NCBI RefSeq assembly: GCF_016405905.1
Contig: NZ_JAEFCB010000023.1
Location: 27,226-91,225, forward strand
Direction: 5' to 3'
Length of the DNA stretch: 64,000 bases
DNA from: Variovorax sp. IB41
GTDB taxonomy: Bacteria; Pseudomonadota; Gammaproteobacteria; Burkholderiales; Burkholderiaceae_C
Position 1 is the stretch's first letter. The number at the start of each line of letters is the position of its first letter. This document shows, in pieces, positions 36,326 to 45,564 of the stretch. Under the pieces are notes generated by a model. It ran no database searches. It had not been told where the DNA came from and saw nothing but the letters and a program-made list of their open reading frames with translations. The position numbers and the translations under genes were made by a program.

Positions 36326-37831
36326 ATGTCCATCTTCAAACCCGTTTCCCTCGCCGCGGCCCTGTTGTGCCTCGGCGCATCCGCGCAAGCGCAGCCCGCC
36401 GCCGTGGACATCGCCACGCTGACCGCGAGCGATGCGGTGCAGCAGCTGTGCGCCGACACGGTGACCAGCGAGCAGCTGGTCTCGGCCTACCTCGCGCAGG
36501 CCAAGGCGAAGGCGAACCTCAATGCCTTCGTCACGCTCGACGAGGCCGGCGCGCTGAATGCCGCGCGCGCCGCCGATGCGCAGCGCAAGCGCGGCGGCGC
36601 CTGCAAGCCGCTGGCTGGGCTGCCGGTCGTCATCAAGGACAACATCCAGGTGCAGGGCCTGCCCGCCACGGCCGGCTCGCCCGCGCTCAAGGGCTTCGTG
36701 CCCGCGGCCGATGCGCCCGTGGTCGCGAAGCTGCGCGCGGCGGGCGCGGTCATCCTCGGCAAGACCAACATGCACGAGCTGGCCTTCGGCGTCACGGGCT
36801 ACAACCCCGCGTTCCAGACCGGCCCCGAGGTCGGCGTGCGCAACGCCTACGACGCGAGCCGCATCGCGGGCGGATCGTCGTCGGGCAACGGCGCGGCGCT
36901 CGGCGCGCGCATGGCGCCAGCGGCGCTGGGCACCGACACGGGCGGCTCGGTGCGCATTCCGTGCGCGTTCAATGGCTGCGCATCGCTGCGCCCGAGCATG
37001 GGCCGCTACTCGCAGCAGGGCATCGCGCCGATCTCGCACACGCGCGACACCGCGGGCCCGATGGCGCAGTCGATGGCCGATGTCGCGCTGCTCGATCGCG
37101 TGATCGCGGGCGGCGCTGCGATCAAGCCCGCCGATCTCAAGCGCGTGCGCCTGGGCGTGGTGCCGGCCTTCTACGCGAACCTCGATGCCGACACGCGCGC
37201 CGCCACCGATGCGGCCCTCGCCAAGCTGCGCGCGGCAGGCGTCACGCTGGTGGACGTGGAGATGCCCAAACTCATGGACTTGAACGGCGCCATAGGCTTC
37301 CCGCTCGCGCTGTACGAAGCGCACGACGACATGGTCGCGTACCTCTCGAAGTACCGCACCGGCATCGACATCGCGCAGCTCACCGCCGGCATCGCGAGCC
37401 CTGACGTCAAGGGCACCTTCGAGGCCTTCGTGATCCCGCGCAAGCTCCCCGCGCCGAACGGCACGGTCGATGCGAAGCCGGCCTACGACAACGCGATGCG
37501 CGTCGCGCGGCCCGCATTGCAGAAGCTCTACCGCGACACCTTCGCGAAGAACAAGCTCGATGCGCTCGTGTTCCCGACGGTGCCGCGCGTGGCCCTGGCC
37601 GCCGCGCCCGAAGCCAGCAGCCCCGAGAACTTCGGCGCGCTGATCCAGAACACCGACCCCGGCAGCAACGCCGGCATTCCGGGTGTGCAGTTGCCCTCGG
37701 GACTCGGTGCGACCAGCGGGTTGCCCATCGGGCTGGAGCTCGACGGGCCCGCCGGCAGCGACCACAAGCTGCTCGCCGTGGGCATGGCGGTGGAAGGCGT
37801 GCTGGGACGTTTGCCGGCACCCACGAAGTAG
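36326..37831 (+). CDS. Amidase (amidase-signature family), exported
   Basis: A 501-residue serine amidase with a signal peptide (ALLCLGASAQAQ, cleaved near residue 23). The Ser-cisSer-Lys triad is visible: Lys104 in VVIKDNIQ, the cis-Ser in AGGSSSGNGAA (about 185) and nucleophile Ser208 in GTDTGGSVRIPC. The family hydrolyses various amides and the substrate is unknown. ATG 36326 is preceded by GGAGGT, which fixes the start. It is convergent with the LuxR gene; the gap contains the second REP-like element. Confidence 0.9.
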   Translation: MSIFKPVSLAAALLCLGASAQAQPAAVDIATLTASDAVQQLCADTVTSEQLVSAYLAQAKAKANLNAFVTLDEAGALNAARAADAQRKRGGACKPLAGLPVVIKDNIQVQGLPATAGSPALKGFVPAADAPVVAKLRAAGAVILGKTNMHELAFGVTGYNPAFQTGPEVGVRNAYDASRIAGGSSSGNGAALGARMAPAALGTDTGGSVRIPCAFNGCASLRPSMGRYSQQGIAPISHTRDTAGPMAQSMADVALLDRVIAGGAAIKPADLKRVRLGVVPAFYANLDADTRAATDAALAKLRAAGVTLVDVEMPKLMDLNGAIGFPLALYEAHDDMVAYLSKYRTGIDIAQLTAGIASPDVKGTFEAFVIPRKLPAPNGTVDAKPAYDNAMRVARPALQKLYRDTFAKNKLDALVFPTVPRVALAAAPEASSPENFGALIQNTDPGSNAGIPGVQLPSGLGATSGLPIGLELDGPAGSDHKLLAVGMAVEGVLGRLPAPTK

Positions 37832-37876
37832 GGCGTTTCCGCCGCTTCGTACCGACCAGCGCTCGAAAAATGAAAG

Positions 37877-37938
37877 GCCGTTCGCGCTGAGCTTGTCGAA
37901 GCGCCGCGCAGGGCTTCGACAAGCTCAGCCCGAACGGC
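37877..37938. repeat. REP-like inverted repeat, copy 2
   Basis: About 62 bp with arms GCCGTTCGCGCTGAGCTTGT and ACAAGCTCAGCCCGAACGGC around a GC-rich centre, closely matching copy 1 at 22554-22613. It too lies between convergent genes (amidase and LuxR-type), so both copies occupy the shared terminator position. Confidence 0.87.
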
Positions 37939-37961
37939 GGGGGTCTGGATCGTGAATCGCG

Positions 37962-38696
37962 TCAGCGCTTGGACAGCCCGGCCAGCGCCGATCGCCGCTC
38001 GATCCCGAGCTTGTCGAAGATGCGCCGCAGGTAGGTGCGCACCGTCGGCACGCTCACCGCCATGCGCCGCGCGATCTCCTTGTCGGTGAGGCCTTCGCAC
38101 ACGGCGCGTGCGACGTCCTGCTCGCGTGCGCTCAACGCATGCCATGAAGTCTCCGCAGGCATCGGCACGGCAGCCGCCGTGCGCTGCGCACGCTGCAGCG
38201 CACCGATGAACGCGGGCTCGATCAGGTCGAGCAGCCCCTTCTCGTGGTCCCCGAAATCGCCGCGCCCCTTGCGCCGCCAGATGCGCAGGTCGCCCAGTGC
38301 GCGGTCGCCCTCGAAGGCGTGCAGGTTCATGCCCCAGTGCAGCCCGTCGCGCGAGAGAAAGTCGGTGAAGAATTCCGTGCGCATCAGTTCGCGCTGCGGC
38401 ATCACATCGGTCACGCGCGTGGCGCGGCGGTGCGACTGCAGCACGAAGGTGATCGGGTCGTGGTGCTGGTGCCATTCGCCGTAGCGGTCGAGGTTGGCCG
38501 GGTCCATGTTGAGCGCCACGCGGCCGTCGAAACGGCCGCTCTGGGCGTTCCACACGAAGGAGGCGAACTGGTCCGCATGCAGCAGGTCCAGCAGCGCCCA
38601 GCCCAGGCGCTCGCGGATGTCGCTTTCGCCGCGCTCCTGCGCCAGCAGCGTGAAAACGCCGCGCAGTGCCTGCTGTTCGGAGCCTGTCAGGTACAT
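37962..38696 (-). CDS. LuxR-family transcriptional regulator
   Basis: A 244-residue regulator with a C-terminal LuxR/FixJ helix-turn-helix (SAREQDVARAVCEGLTDKEIARRMAVSVPTVRTYLRRIFDKLG) and an N-terminal about 150-residue domain with no receiver signature. That N-terminus looks GAF- or PAS-like (FASFVWNAQSGRF, HHDPITFVLQSHRR) and could bind a small ligand. It is not an obvious acyl-homoserine-lactone receptor, because the usual W-x3-Y-D-x2-P pattern is not seen. It is divergent from a hybrid histidine kinase, with a 13-bp dyad in the gap. Confidence 0.87.
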   Translation of the reverse strand: MYLTGSEQQALRGVFTLLAQERGESDIRERLGWALLDLLHADQFASFVWNAQSGRFDGRVALNMDPANLDRYGEWHQHHDPITFVLQSHRRATRVTDVMPQRELMRTEFFTDFLSRDGLHWGMNLHAFEGDRALGDLRIWRRKGRGDFGDHEKGLLDLIEPAFIGALQRAQRTAAAVPMPAETSWHALSAREQDVARAVCEGLTDKEIARRMAVSVPTVRTYLRRIFDKLGIERRSALAGLSKR

Positions 38697-38727
38697 CGCC
38701 GCCTCGCTCTGGTTGTCGCCATGTAAG

Positions 38728-38740
38728 GCTAACGTTTAGC
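38728..38740. promoter_or_regulatory. Dyad between the LuxR and histidine-kinase genes
   Basis: GCTAA-CGT-TTAGC is a perfect 5-bp inverted repeat with a 3-base spacer, 32 bp before the luxR-type start on the minus strand. Its position suggests a binding site for the LuxR protein. It is short, so the support is modest. Confidence 0.4.
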
Positions 38741-38810
38741 AAGCGCCGCGCCAAGGGTGGATGCCCCGGGGCCGTCACGGGGAGCGCGCAGAATCGCGGG
38801 CTGTACGCCC

Positions 38811-40631
38811 ATGTCTTCGACACCGTCTTCTTCCCCTTCGCCCGAAGCGCCCCCTCCCGCATCCCCGTGGCAACGGCTGCGCGCCTACTGGGTCGAGGCG
38901 CCGAACGCCGACCCGCTGGTCGACCAGAGCCTGGCCCGCGCCTACATCGTCGACACGCGCGACACGCCGCTGTCGGCGGCCATGATCGCGGCGGTGTTCT
39001 GGGGCATGTTCCTCGTGCTGACCGGCAACCGCGGCACGCTGGTGTGGGCCGTGCTGGTGCATGCGATGCAGTGGAACATGCACCGCCACCTGCACCGGCT
39101 GGACCCCGACGCCATCGACGTTGCCTCGGCCGCCCGCACGCGCCGGCAGCTGGAGCTGCGCATGCTGTTCCCGGGGCTGGTGTGGGCGCTGGCGCCGTGG
39201 CTCTTCTTTCCGCACGGCGACCTTGCCTACATCCTCCTGATGTACTTCTTCGTGAGCGGCACCACCGGCGTGATCATCGCCGCGCTCGCGCAGTGGTGGC
39301 TGGCCGCGGTGTGCTTCGGCGTGCCAGTGTTCCTGAGTCTGGCGCTGCGGCTGGTGCTGGAGCCGGGCAGCGTGCCGGTGATCATGGGGTGCCTGGCGGT
39401 GTCGCAGTTGCTCGCGTCGCTGCACTATGCGCGCAAGCAGAACCGGCTGATCGTGCGATCCATCGAGAACGGCTTCGAGAATGCGCGCCTGGCCGAGGCC
39501 CTGTCGCGCCAGCTCGACCATGTGGCGCAGATGGCGGCGCAGCGCGCGCGCATCTTCGCGGCCGCCAACCACGACCTGCGCCAGCCGATGCACGCGCTGG
39601 CGATCTTCGTGGACGCGCTCGACACGCGCAGCGCGCCCAGCGCCGACAACCTGCGCTTCATGCGCGACAGCGTCGATGCGCTGCGCGGCTCCATCGACGC
39701 CTTGCTGGACATCGCGCAGCTCGATGGCGGCGTGGCGCCGGTGCGGCTGGAGCCGTTGCGTCTCGACGCCTTGTTCACGTCGCTCAACGGCCGTTTCGCC
39801 GCGCTGGCCGACGCCAAGGGACTCGTGCTGCGCATCCGCCCGACCGGGGCGGTGGTGCGCGCCGATGCGCGCATGCTTGCGCGCGTGCTGGGCAACCTGG
39901 TGGACAACGCCATCAAGTACACGCCCCAAGGCACCGTGCTCGTGCTCGCGCGGCGGGTGCAGCGCGCCCCGGGCGGCGTGCCGGCCTGGCGTATCGAGGT
40001 GCGCGATTCGGGCGTGGGCATCGAGGCGCAGCACCGCGAACAGGTGTTCGAGGAGTTCTTCCAGGTCGACAACCCCGGGCGCGACCGCAGCCGCGGCCTC
40101 GGGCTGGGCCTGTCGCTGGTGGCCGGCATGGGGCGGGTGATGGGCTCGCGCATCGAGGTGCGCTCTGCGCCGGGGCGCGGCAGCACCTTTTCGCTGGTGC
40201 TGGAGGAGGCGCCCGCACCGACCGGCGTTGTGCCCACCGAATCGGCCCTGGCGCTCGCCGGGCCCTTGGCGGGCGCCCCGGTCCGCATCCTGGTGCTCGA
40301 CGACGAGCAGCCCGTGCGCGAGGCGATGCGCTCGCTGCTCTCGGGCTGGGGCCACGAGGTGGCGCTGGCCGCCAACCCGCGCGAGGCGCTGCAGCACGGC
40401 GGCGTGTTCGACCTGATGCTGAGCGACCTGCGCCTGGGCAGCGGCCTCTCGGGCCTGGCGGCCGCGCAGGCGCTGCAGGCGGTCGGCAAGGCGCGCAACG
40501 TGGTCATCCTGACCGGCGAAACCGCCCACGCCAACCGGATGGAGGTCGAGCGCGCGGGCTATGCGCTGATCTACAAGCCGGCCGATGCAAGGGCGCTGCA
40601 GGACGCCATTGCCGCGAGCCGCATCGGCTAG
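38811..40631 (+). CDS. Hybrid sensor histidine kinase with C-terminal receiver
   Basis: A 606-residue membrane sensor. Residues about 50-220 contain roughly five to six hydrophobic segments. A HisKA domain follows, with the phospho-acceptor His in AAANHDLRQPMHAL, then a HATPase domain (LVDNAIKYTPQG, DSGVGI, SRGLGLGLSLV), and a receiver with acidic pair LDDE and phospho-acceptor Asp in LMLSDLRLGSGL. The NHDLRQPMHAL motif is typical of a betaproteobacterial hybrid group that pairs with separate LuxR regulators. ATG 38811 is chosen; the frame extends to 38757 without support. It is divergent from the LuxR gene. Confidence 0.88.
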   Translation: MSSTPSSSPSPEAPPPASPWQRLRAYWVEAPNADPLVDQSLARAYIVDTRDTPLSAAMIAAVFWGMFLVLTGNRGTLVWAVLVHAMQWNMHRHLHRLDPDAIDVASAARTRRQLELRMLFPGLVWALAPWLFFPHGDLAYILLMYFFVSGTTGVIIAALAQWWLAAVCFGVPVFLSLALRLVLEPGSVPVIMGCLAVSQLLASLHYARKQNRLIVRSIENGFENARLAEALSRQLDHVAQMAAQRARIFAAANHDLRQPMHALAIFVDALDTRSAPSADNLRFMRDSVDALRGSIDALLDIAQLDGGVAPVRLEPLRLDALFTSLNGRFAALADAKGLVLRIRPTGAVVRADARMLARVLGNLVDNAIKYTPQGTVLVLARRVQRAPGGVPAWRIEVRDSGVGIEAQHREQVFEEFFQVDNPGRDRSRGLGLGLSLVAGMGRVMGSRIEVRSAPGRGSTFSLVLEEAPAPTGVVPTESALALAGPLAGAPVRILVLDDEQPVREAMRSLLSGWGHEVALAANPREALQHGGVFDLMLSDLRLGSGLSGLAAAQALQAVGKARNVVILTGETAHANRMEVERAGYALIYKPADARALQDAIAASRIG

Positions 40632-40696
40632 CTTCTCCTGGCTCCGGGGTTGCCCCATCGGAGGGATCGCCGCGAGGTGTTCCAATAGCGGTCTTC

Positions 40697-41128
40697 ATGA
40701 GCGCCATCGATCCCACCACCGGACCTTGCCCCTGCGGCCGCACCGACCGCCGCGACAAGCCCATCGGCTACGCCCTGTGCTGTGGCCGCTATCTCGACGA
40801 TTTCGAGAACACGCCCGCCCCCGACGCCGAATCGCTGATGCGCTCGCGCTATTCGGCCTTCGTGCTGCAGCGCGCCGAGTACCTGCTGGCCACCTGGCAC
40901 GCATCGAAACGGCCGGCCTCGATCGAGTTCGAGCCGGGCGTCAAGTGGCTGGGGCTGGATATCCGCTCGCGCTCGGTGCTCGATGCGGACCACGCCGAGG
41001 TCGAATTCGTCGCGCGCCAGCGCAGCAGCACGGGCACCGCCGCGCGCCTGCACGAGCGCAGCCGCTTCGTGCGAGAGGGCGAACGCTGGTACTACCTGGA
41101 AGGCGATCTGCAACACCCCGTGGCCTGA
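40697..41128 (+). CDS. YchJ-family (UPF0225) zinc-binding protein
   Basis: A 143-residue protein of the YchJ/UPF0225 family. The N-terminal SEC-C-like zinc motif is PCPCGRTDRR...YALCCGRYL, followed by a conserved LMRSRYSAFVLQRAEYLLATWHASKRP and the NTF2-like VEFVARQ and ERSRFVREGERWYYLEGD blocks. The function is unknown. The thiC promoter begins just past its stop. Length agrees with the family (about 150). Confidence 0.85.
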   Translation: MSAIDPTTGPCPCGRTDRRDKPIGYALCCGRYLDDFENTPAPDAESLMRSRYSAFVLQRAEYLLATWHASKRPASIEFEPGVKWLGLDIRSRSVLDADHAEVEFVARQRSSTGTAARLHERSRFVREGERWYYLEGDLQHPVA

Positions 41129-41134
41129 CACGGG

Positions 41135-41163
41135 TTGACGCGCCCGGCCGGGGCTCGCACAAT
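41135..41163 (+). promoter_or_regulatory. Sigma-70-type promoter of thiC
   Basis: TTGACG (41135-41140), exactly 17 bp, then CACAAT (41158-41163). This predicts transcription starting near 41170, exactly where the TPP riboswitch begins. The agreement between promoter and aptamer start supports both calls. Confidence 0.7.
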
Positions 41164-41170
41164 CGGCCTC

Positions 41171-41257
41171 GCTCCGGGGTGCACACACGTGGTGTGCTGA
41201 GATGGCAAAGCTGCCGACCCGCGAACTTGATCCGGGTCATACCGGCGTAAGAAGAGC
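41171..41257 (+). ncRNA. TPP riboswitch (THI element)
   Basis: The leader of thiC contains the TPP aptamer core: CCGGGGTGC at the 5' side, GTGCTGAGATGGC for the thiamine-pyrimidine side, ACCCGCGAACTTGATCCGGG and TCATACCGGCGTAAGAAG for the pyrophosphate sensor. GCTC (41171-41174) and GAGC (41254-41257) can close the P1 stem. Binding of thiamine pyrophosphate would reduce thiC expression. The element ends about 100 bases before the thiC start. Confidence 0.95.
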
Positions 41258-41277
41258 TGCACTCCCTGACCCAGGTC

Positions 41278-41300
41278 CCGTCGCCCACCTTCCGCGACGG
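41278..41300 (+). promoter_or_regulatory. Hairpin in the thiC leader, possible expression platform
   Basis: CCGTCGC (41278-41284) pairs with GCGACGG (41294-41300) around a 9-base loop, between the aptamer and the thiC start. No T-run follows, so it is more likely a spacer or Rho/translation-linked platform than an intrinsic terminator. Confidence 0.4.
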
Positions 41301-41357
41301 CCCCAAGTCCACCGAGCGATTGCGGAGCACCCTTTCCCTCAACAAGGAGTGCCCCGC

Positions 41358-43244
<1,887 letters not shown>

Positions 43245-43298
43245 GTGCGCCGGGGGTCGTTGCTACCATGGGGGACTCCCCCGAACCCCTCCAGCGCA

Positions 43299-43991
43299 AT
43301 GACCCCATTTCCTTTCGCCGCCGTCCTCTTCGACTGCGACGGTGTCCTCGTGGACTCCGAACCGATCACCAACCGCGTGCTCGCCGACATGCTCGGCGAG
43401 CTGGGCTGGCACCTCACCACCGAAGAGGCGATGAACACCTTCACCGGCAAGGCCGTGAAGGACGAGGCGCCCCTCATCGAAGCGAAGACCGGCTTCGCCA
43501 TCACGCCCGAGTGGCTCAAGACCTTCCGGGCCCGGCGCAACGAGGCGCTCGAACGCGACCTCACCGCGATCCCCCACGCCCCCGCGGCCATCCGCCAGAT
43601 CCACGCGCTGCTCAAGGGCCGCATCGCCTGCGCCTCGGGCGCGGACCGCCACAAGGTCGAGCTGCAGCTGGCCAAGGTCGGGCTGCTCGACTGCTTCGAA
43701 GGGCGTATCTTCAGCGGCCATGAAATGCCGCGCTCCAAGCCGCACCCCGACGTGTACCTCGCCGCCGCCGAAGCGCTGGGCGTGGACCCCCGGCGCTGCG
43801 CCGTCGTCGAGGACACGGTCACCGGCGCGATGGCCGGCGTGGCCGCGGGTGCGACGGTGTTCGGCTACAGCACGGGCGAATCGGGCCACAGCGGCCCGGG
43901 TCCGCTGTTGAGCGTGGGCGCGGTGCGGGTGTTCAGCGACATGGCCGAATTGCCGGCGTTGCTATCGGGCTTTGGCCTGCAGGCGGCCTGA
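43299..43991 (+). CDS. HAD-superfamily phosphatase (subfamily IA)
   Basis: A 230-residue HAD hydrolase of the phosphoglycolate phosphatase/beta-phosphoglucomutase type. Motif I is LFDCDGVLVDSE, motif II is ASGADRHK, motif III with Lys and Asp is MPRSKPHPDVYLAAAEALG, followed by VVEDTVTGAMAGVAAG. All catalytic residues are intact. The substrate (phosphoglycolate, sugar phosphate or other) cannot be decided. The start at 43299 (MTPFPFAAV) is chosen over an upstream in-frame start at 43245 because it matches the family N-terminus. Confidence 0.87.
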   Translation: MTPFPFAAVLFDCDGVLVDSEPITNRVLADMLGELGWHLTTEEAMNTFTGKAVKDEAPLIEAKTGFAITPEWLKTFRARRNEALERDLTAIPHAPAAIRQIHALLKGRIACASGADRHKVELQLAKVGLLDCFEGRIFSGHEMPRSKPHPDVYLAAAEALGVDPRRCAVVEDTVTGAMAGVAAGATVFGYSTGESGHSGPGPLLSVGAVRVFSDMAELPALLSGFGLQAA

Positions 43992-44053
43992 GTTTCTGGT
44001 GGAATGGTCGGTACCGTTTTCACCTCATTCGCAGGAACGAAGGAACCCCGCCC

Positions 44054-44380
44054 ATGACCTCCGAATACAAGACAGAACAGCCCGACCGCGCCGAAATCGA
44101 CGCACGCACCGGCCCCGCCGTGGTCGAGTTCGGCACCAACTGGTGCGGCATCTGCAAGGCCGCGCAACCGAACATCGCCGAAGCCTTTGCGCAGTACCCG
44201 GACATCCCGCGCATCAAGGTCGAGGACGGCAGCGGTCGCCCGCTTGGCCGCTCGTTCAACGTGCGGCTCTGGCCCACGCTGGTGTTCATGCGCGACGGCA
44301 AGGAAGTCGCCAAGCTCGTGCGGCCGGAAGACAGCCAGTCCATCGCCGACGCGCTCGCGAAGATCGCGCAGCCGGCCTGA
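44054..44380 (+). CDS. Thioredoxin-family protein
   Basis: A 108-residue thioredoxin-fold protein. The redox motif is WCGICKA (CxxC, Gly-Ile inside), preceded by VVEFGTNW and followed by the cis-proline region RLWPTLVFMRDGKEV. It is cytosolic, with no signal peptide. The CGIC dipeptide differs from the CGPC of thioredoxin 1, suggesting a different redox potential or partner. It is convergent with the AraC gene; the stops are 15 bp apart. Confidence 0.88.
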   Translation: MTSEYKTEQPDRAEIDARTGPAVVEFGTNWCGICKAAQPNIAEAFAQYPDIPRIKVEDGSGRPLGRSFNVRLWPTLVFMRDGKEVAKLVRPEDSQSIADALAKIAQPA

Positions 44381-44395
44381 CCCCCTTCGCAGCCG

Positions 44396-45424
44396 CTAGA
44401 GCCCCTGCGCCCGGAAGTCCCGCGGCGCATGCCCGGTCCATTGCAGGAACGCGCGCGAGAAGCTCTTCTCGTTGCGAAAGCCCACCGCCAGCGCCACCTG
44501 CTTGATCGGCCGGTTGGTGCGGCGCAACTGCTCCACCGCGAGCTCGTGGCGCACCTCGTTCTTCAACGTCTGCAGCGACGTGCCTTCCTCGTGCAGCTGC
44601 CGGTGCAGCGTGCGCCCCGACACGTTCAGGAGGCCTGCCAGCGCCTCGGCGGTGGTGGCCTCGGCGGCGCGCGAGCGCAGCAGCTCGCACACGCGCTGGC
44701 CCAGCAGGCGGTCGCGGCGGTATTGCAGGATGGTGAGCGGCAGCGCGCGCTTGAGCATGGTGCGCAGCGCGCGCTCGTCGCGCTGCAGCGGCAGGGCGAG
44801 GTAGCGCTCGTCGAAGCTGAGCGTGGCCTGCGGCGCATCGAAGCGAACCTCGGGCGTGAACATCGGCGCATAGGCATCGCGGTGCGAGGGCGCCGCGAAC
44901 GGAAAGGTGGCGCTGCGCAGCGAGATGCGCGAGTCGATCGCCCAGCACATGTAGCCGTGCATGAAGCGCAGGCTCGTGACCAGGCAGAACTCGCGGAAGG
45001 CCTCGTCCAGCGGGCGGTTCTCGGTGATGCGCAGCGTGGCCACGCCGCCTGCCACTTCGAGCGCGAGGCCGATGTCCTCGGTCAGCAGGCGGTGGTGGCG
45101 GCACCAGCGCTTGATGGCCACGCCCAGGTCGGGCGAGGTCAGCGAGGCGCGGCACAGCATGCCGTAGCTGCCCCAGGGCAGGCGCCGCGAGAACCAGCCC
45201 AGGGCCTCGTCGTCCAGCTCCTGCATGGCGTGTTCCGAGAGCGCCTCGAACTGCGCCGCCGTCACCCGCGCGCCGGGCCGGGCCAGTTCGCGCGGCGTGA
45301 TCTGTGCCGCCTTCAGAGCCTCGGCGGGGTCCATGCCGTAGCGCTCGTAGCCCTTCGCGATGGCTCTCACGAAGGCCATGGGGGTGACGGCGCGGGCGGG
45401 CTTCAGGAAGGCGGGCGAGGTCAT
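44396..45424 (-). CDS. AraC-family transcriptional regulator (Arabinose_bd/OruR-like)
   Basis: A 342-residue regulator with an N-terminal ligand domain of the Arabinose_bd/OruR type (YERYGMDPAEALKAAQITPRELARPGARV) and a C-terminal double helix-turn-helix: AEATTAEALAGLLNVSGRTLHRQLHEEG, then IKQVALAVGFRNEKSFSRAFLQWTGHAPRDFR. It is divergent from liuA, and the shared gap contains a 21-bp-spaced direct repeat. This position suggests control of the liu operon, alongside or in place of the LiuR-like regulator encoded about 19 kb away. Confidence 0.88.
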   Translation of the reverse strand: MTSPAFLKPARAVTPMAFVRAIAKGYERYGMDPAEALKAAQITPRELARPGARVTAAQFEALSEHAMQELDDEALGWFSRRLPWGSYGMLCRASLTSPDLGVAIKRWCRHHRLLTEDIGLALEVAGGVATLRITENRPLDEAFREFCLVTSLRFMHGYMCWAIDSRISLRSATFPFAAPSHRDAYAPMFTPEVRFDAPQATLSFDERYLALPLQRDERALRTMLKRALPLTILQYRRDRLLGQRVCELLRSRAAEATTAEALAGLLNVSGRTLHRQLHEEGTSLQTLKNEVRHELAVEQLRRTNRPIKQVALAVGFRNEKSFSRAFLQWTGHAPRDFRAQGL

Positions 45425-45442
45425 GGTCGAAGGGGAAAGACG

Positions 45443-45476
45443 TGGCGCAATTTGCAACCATTGTGGCGCCAATTGC
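45443..45476. promoter_or_regulatory. Direct repeat upstream of liuA, candidate AraC operator
   Basis: TGGCGCAATTTGC (45443-45455) and TGGCGCCAATTGC (45464-45476) are 21 bp apart, the two-helical-turn spacing typical of AraC-family sites. A separate inverted pair AACCATTG (45456-45463) and CAATGGTT (45498-45505) overlaps the region. Both lie between the divergent AraC and liuA genes. Confidence 0.5.
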
Positions 45477-45564
45477 GGCGCGACGAGGCGTAAGCTGCAA
45501 TGGTTCCAAGCGCCATTCCGCGTGGGCAGCCCTGCGCGCCGACCCCTCAGAGGAGACAACACAC

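Noticed and set aside
41202..41357. Upstream extension of the thiC frame
   Set aside because: It would translate the TPP aptamer; the ribosome site and family length fix the start at 41358.
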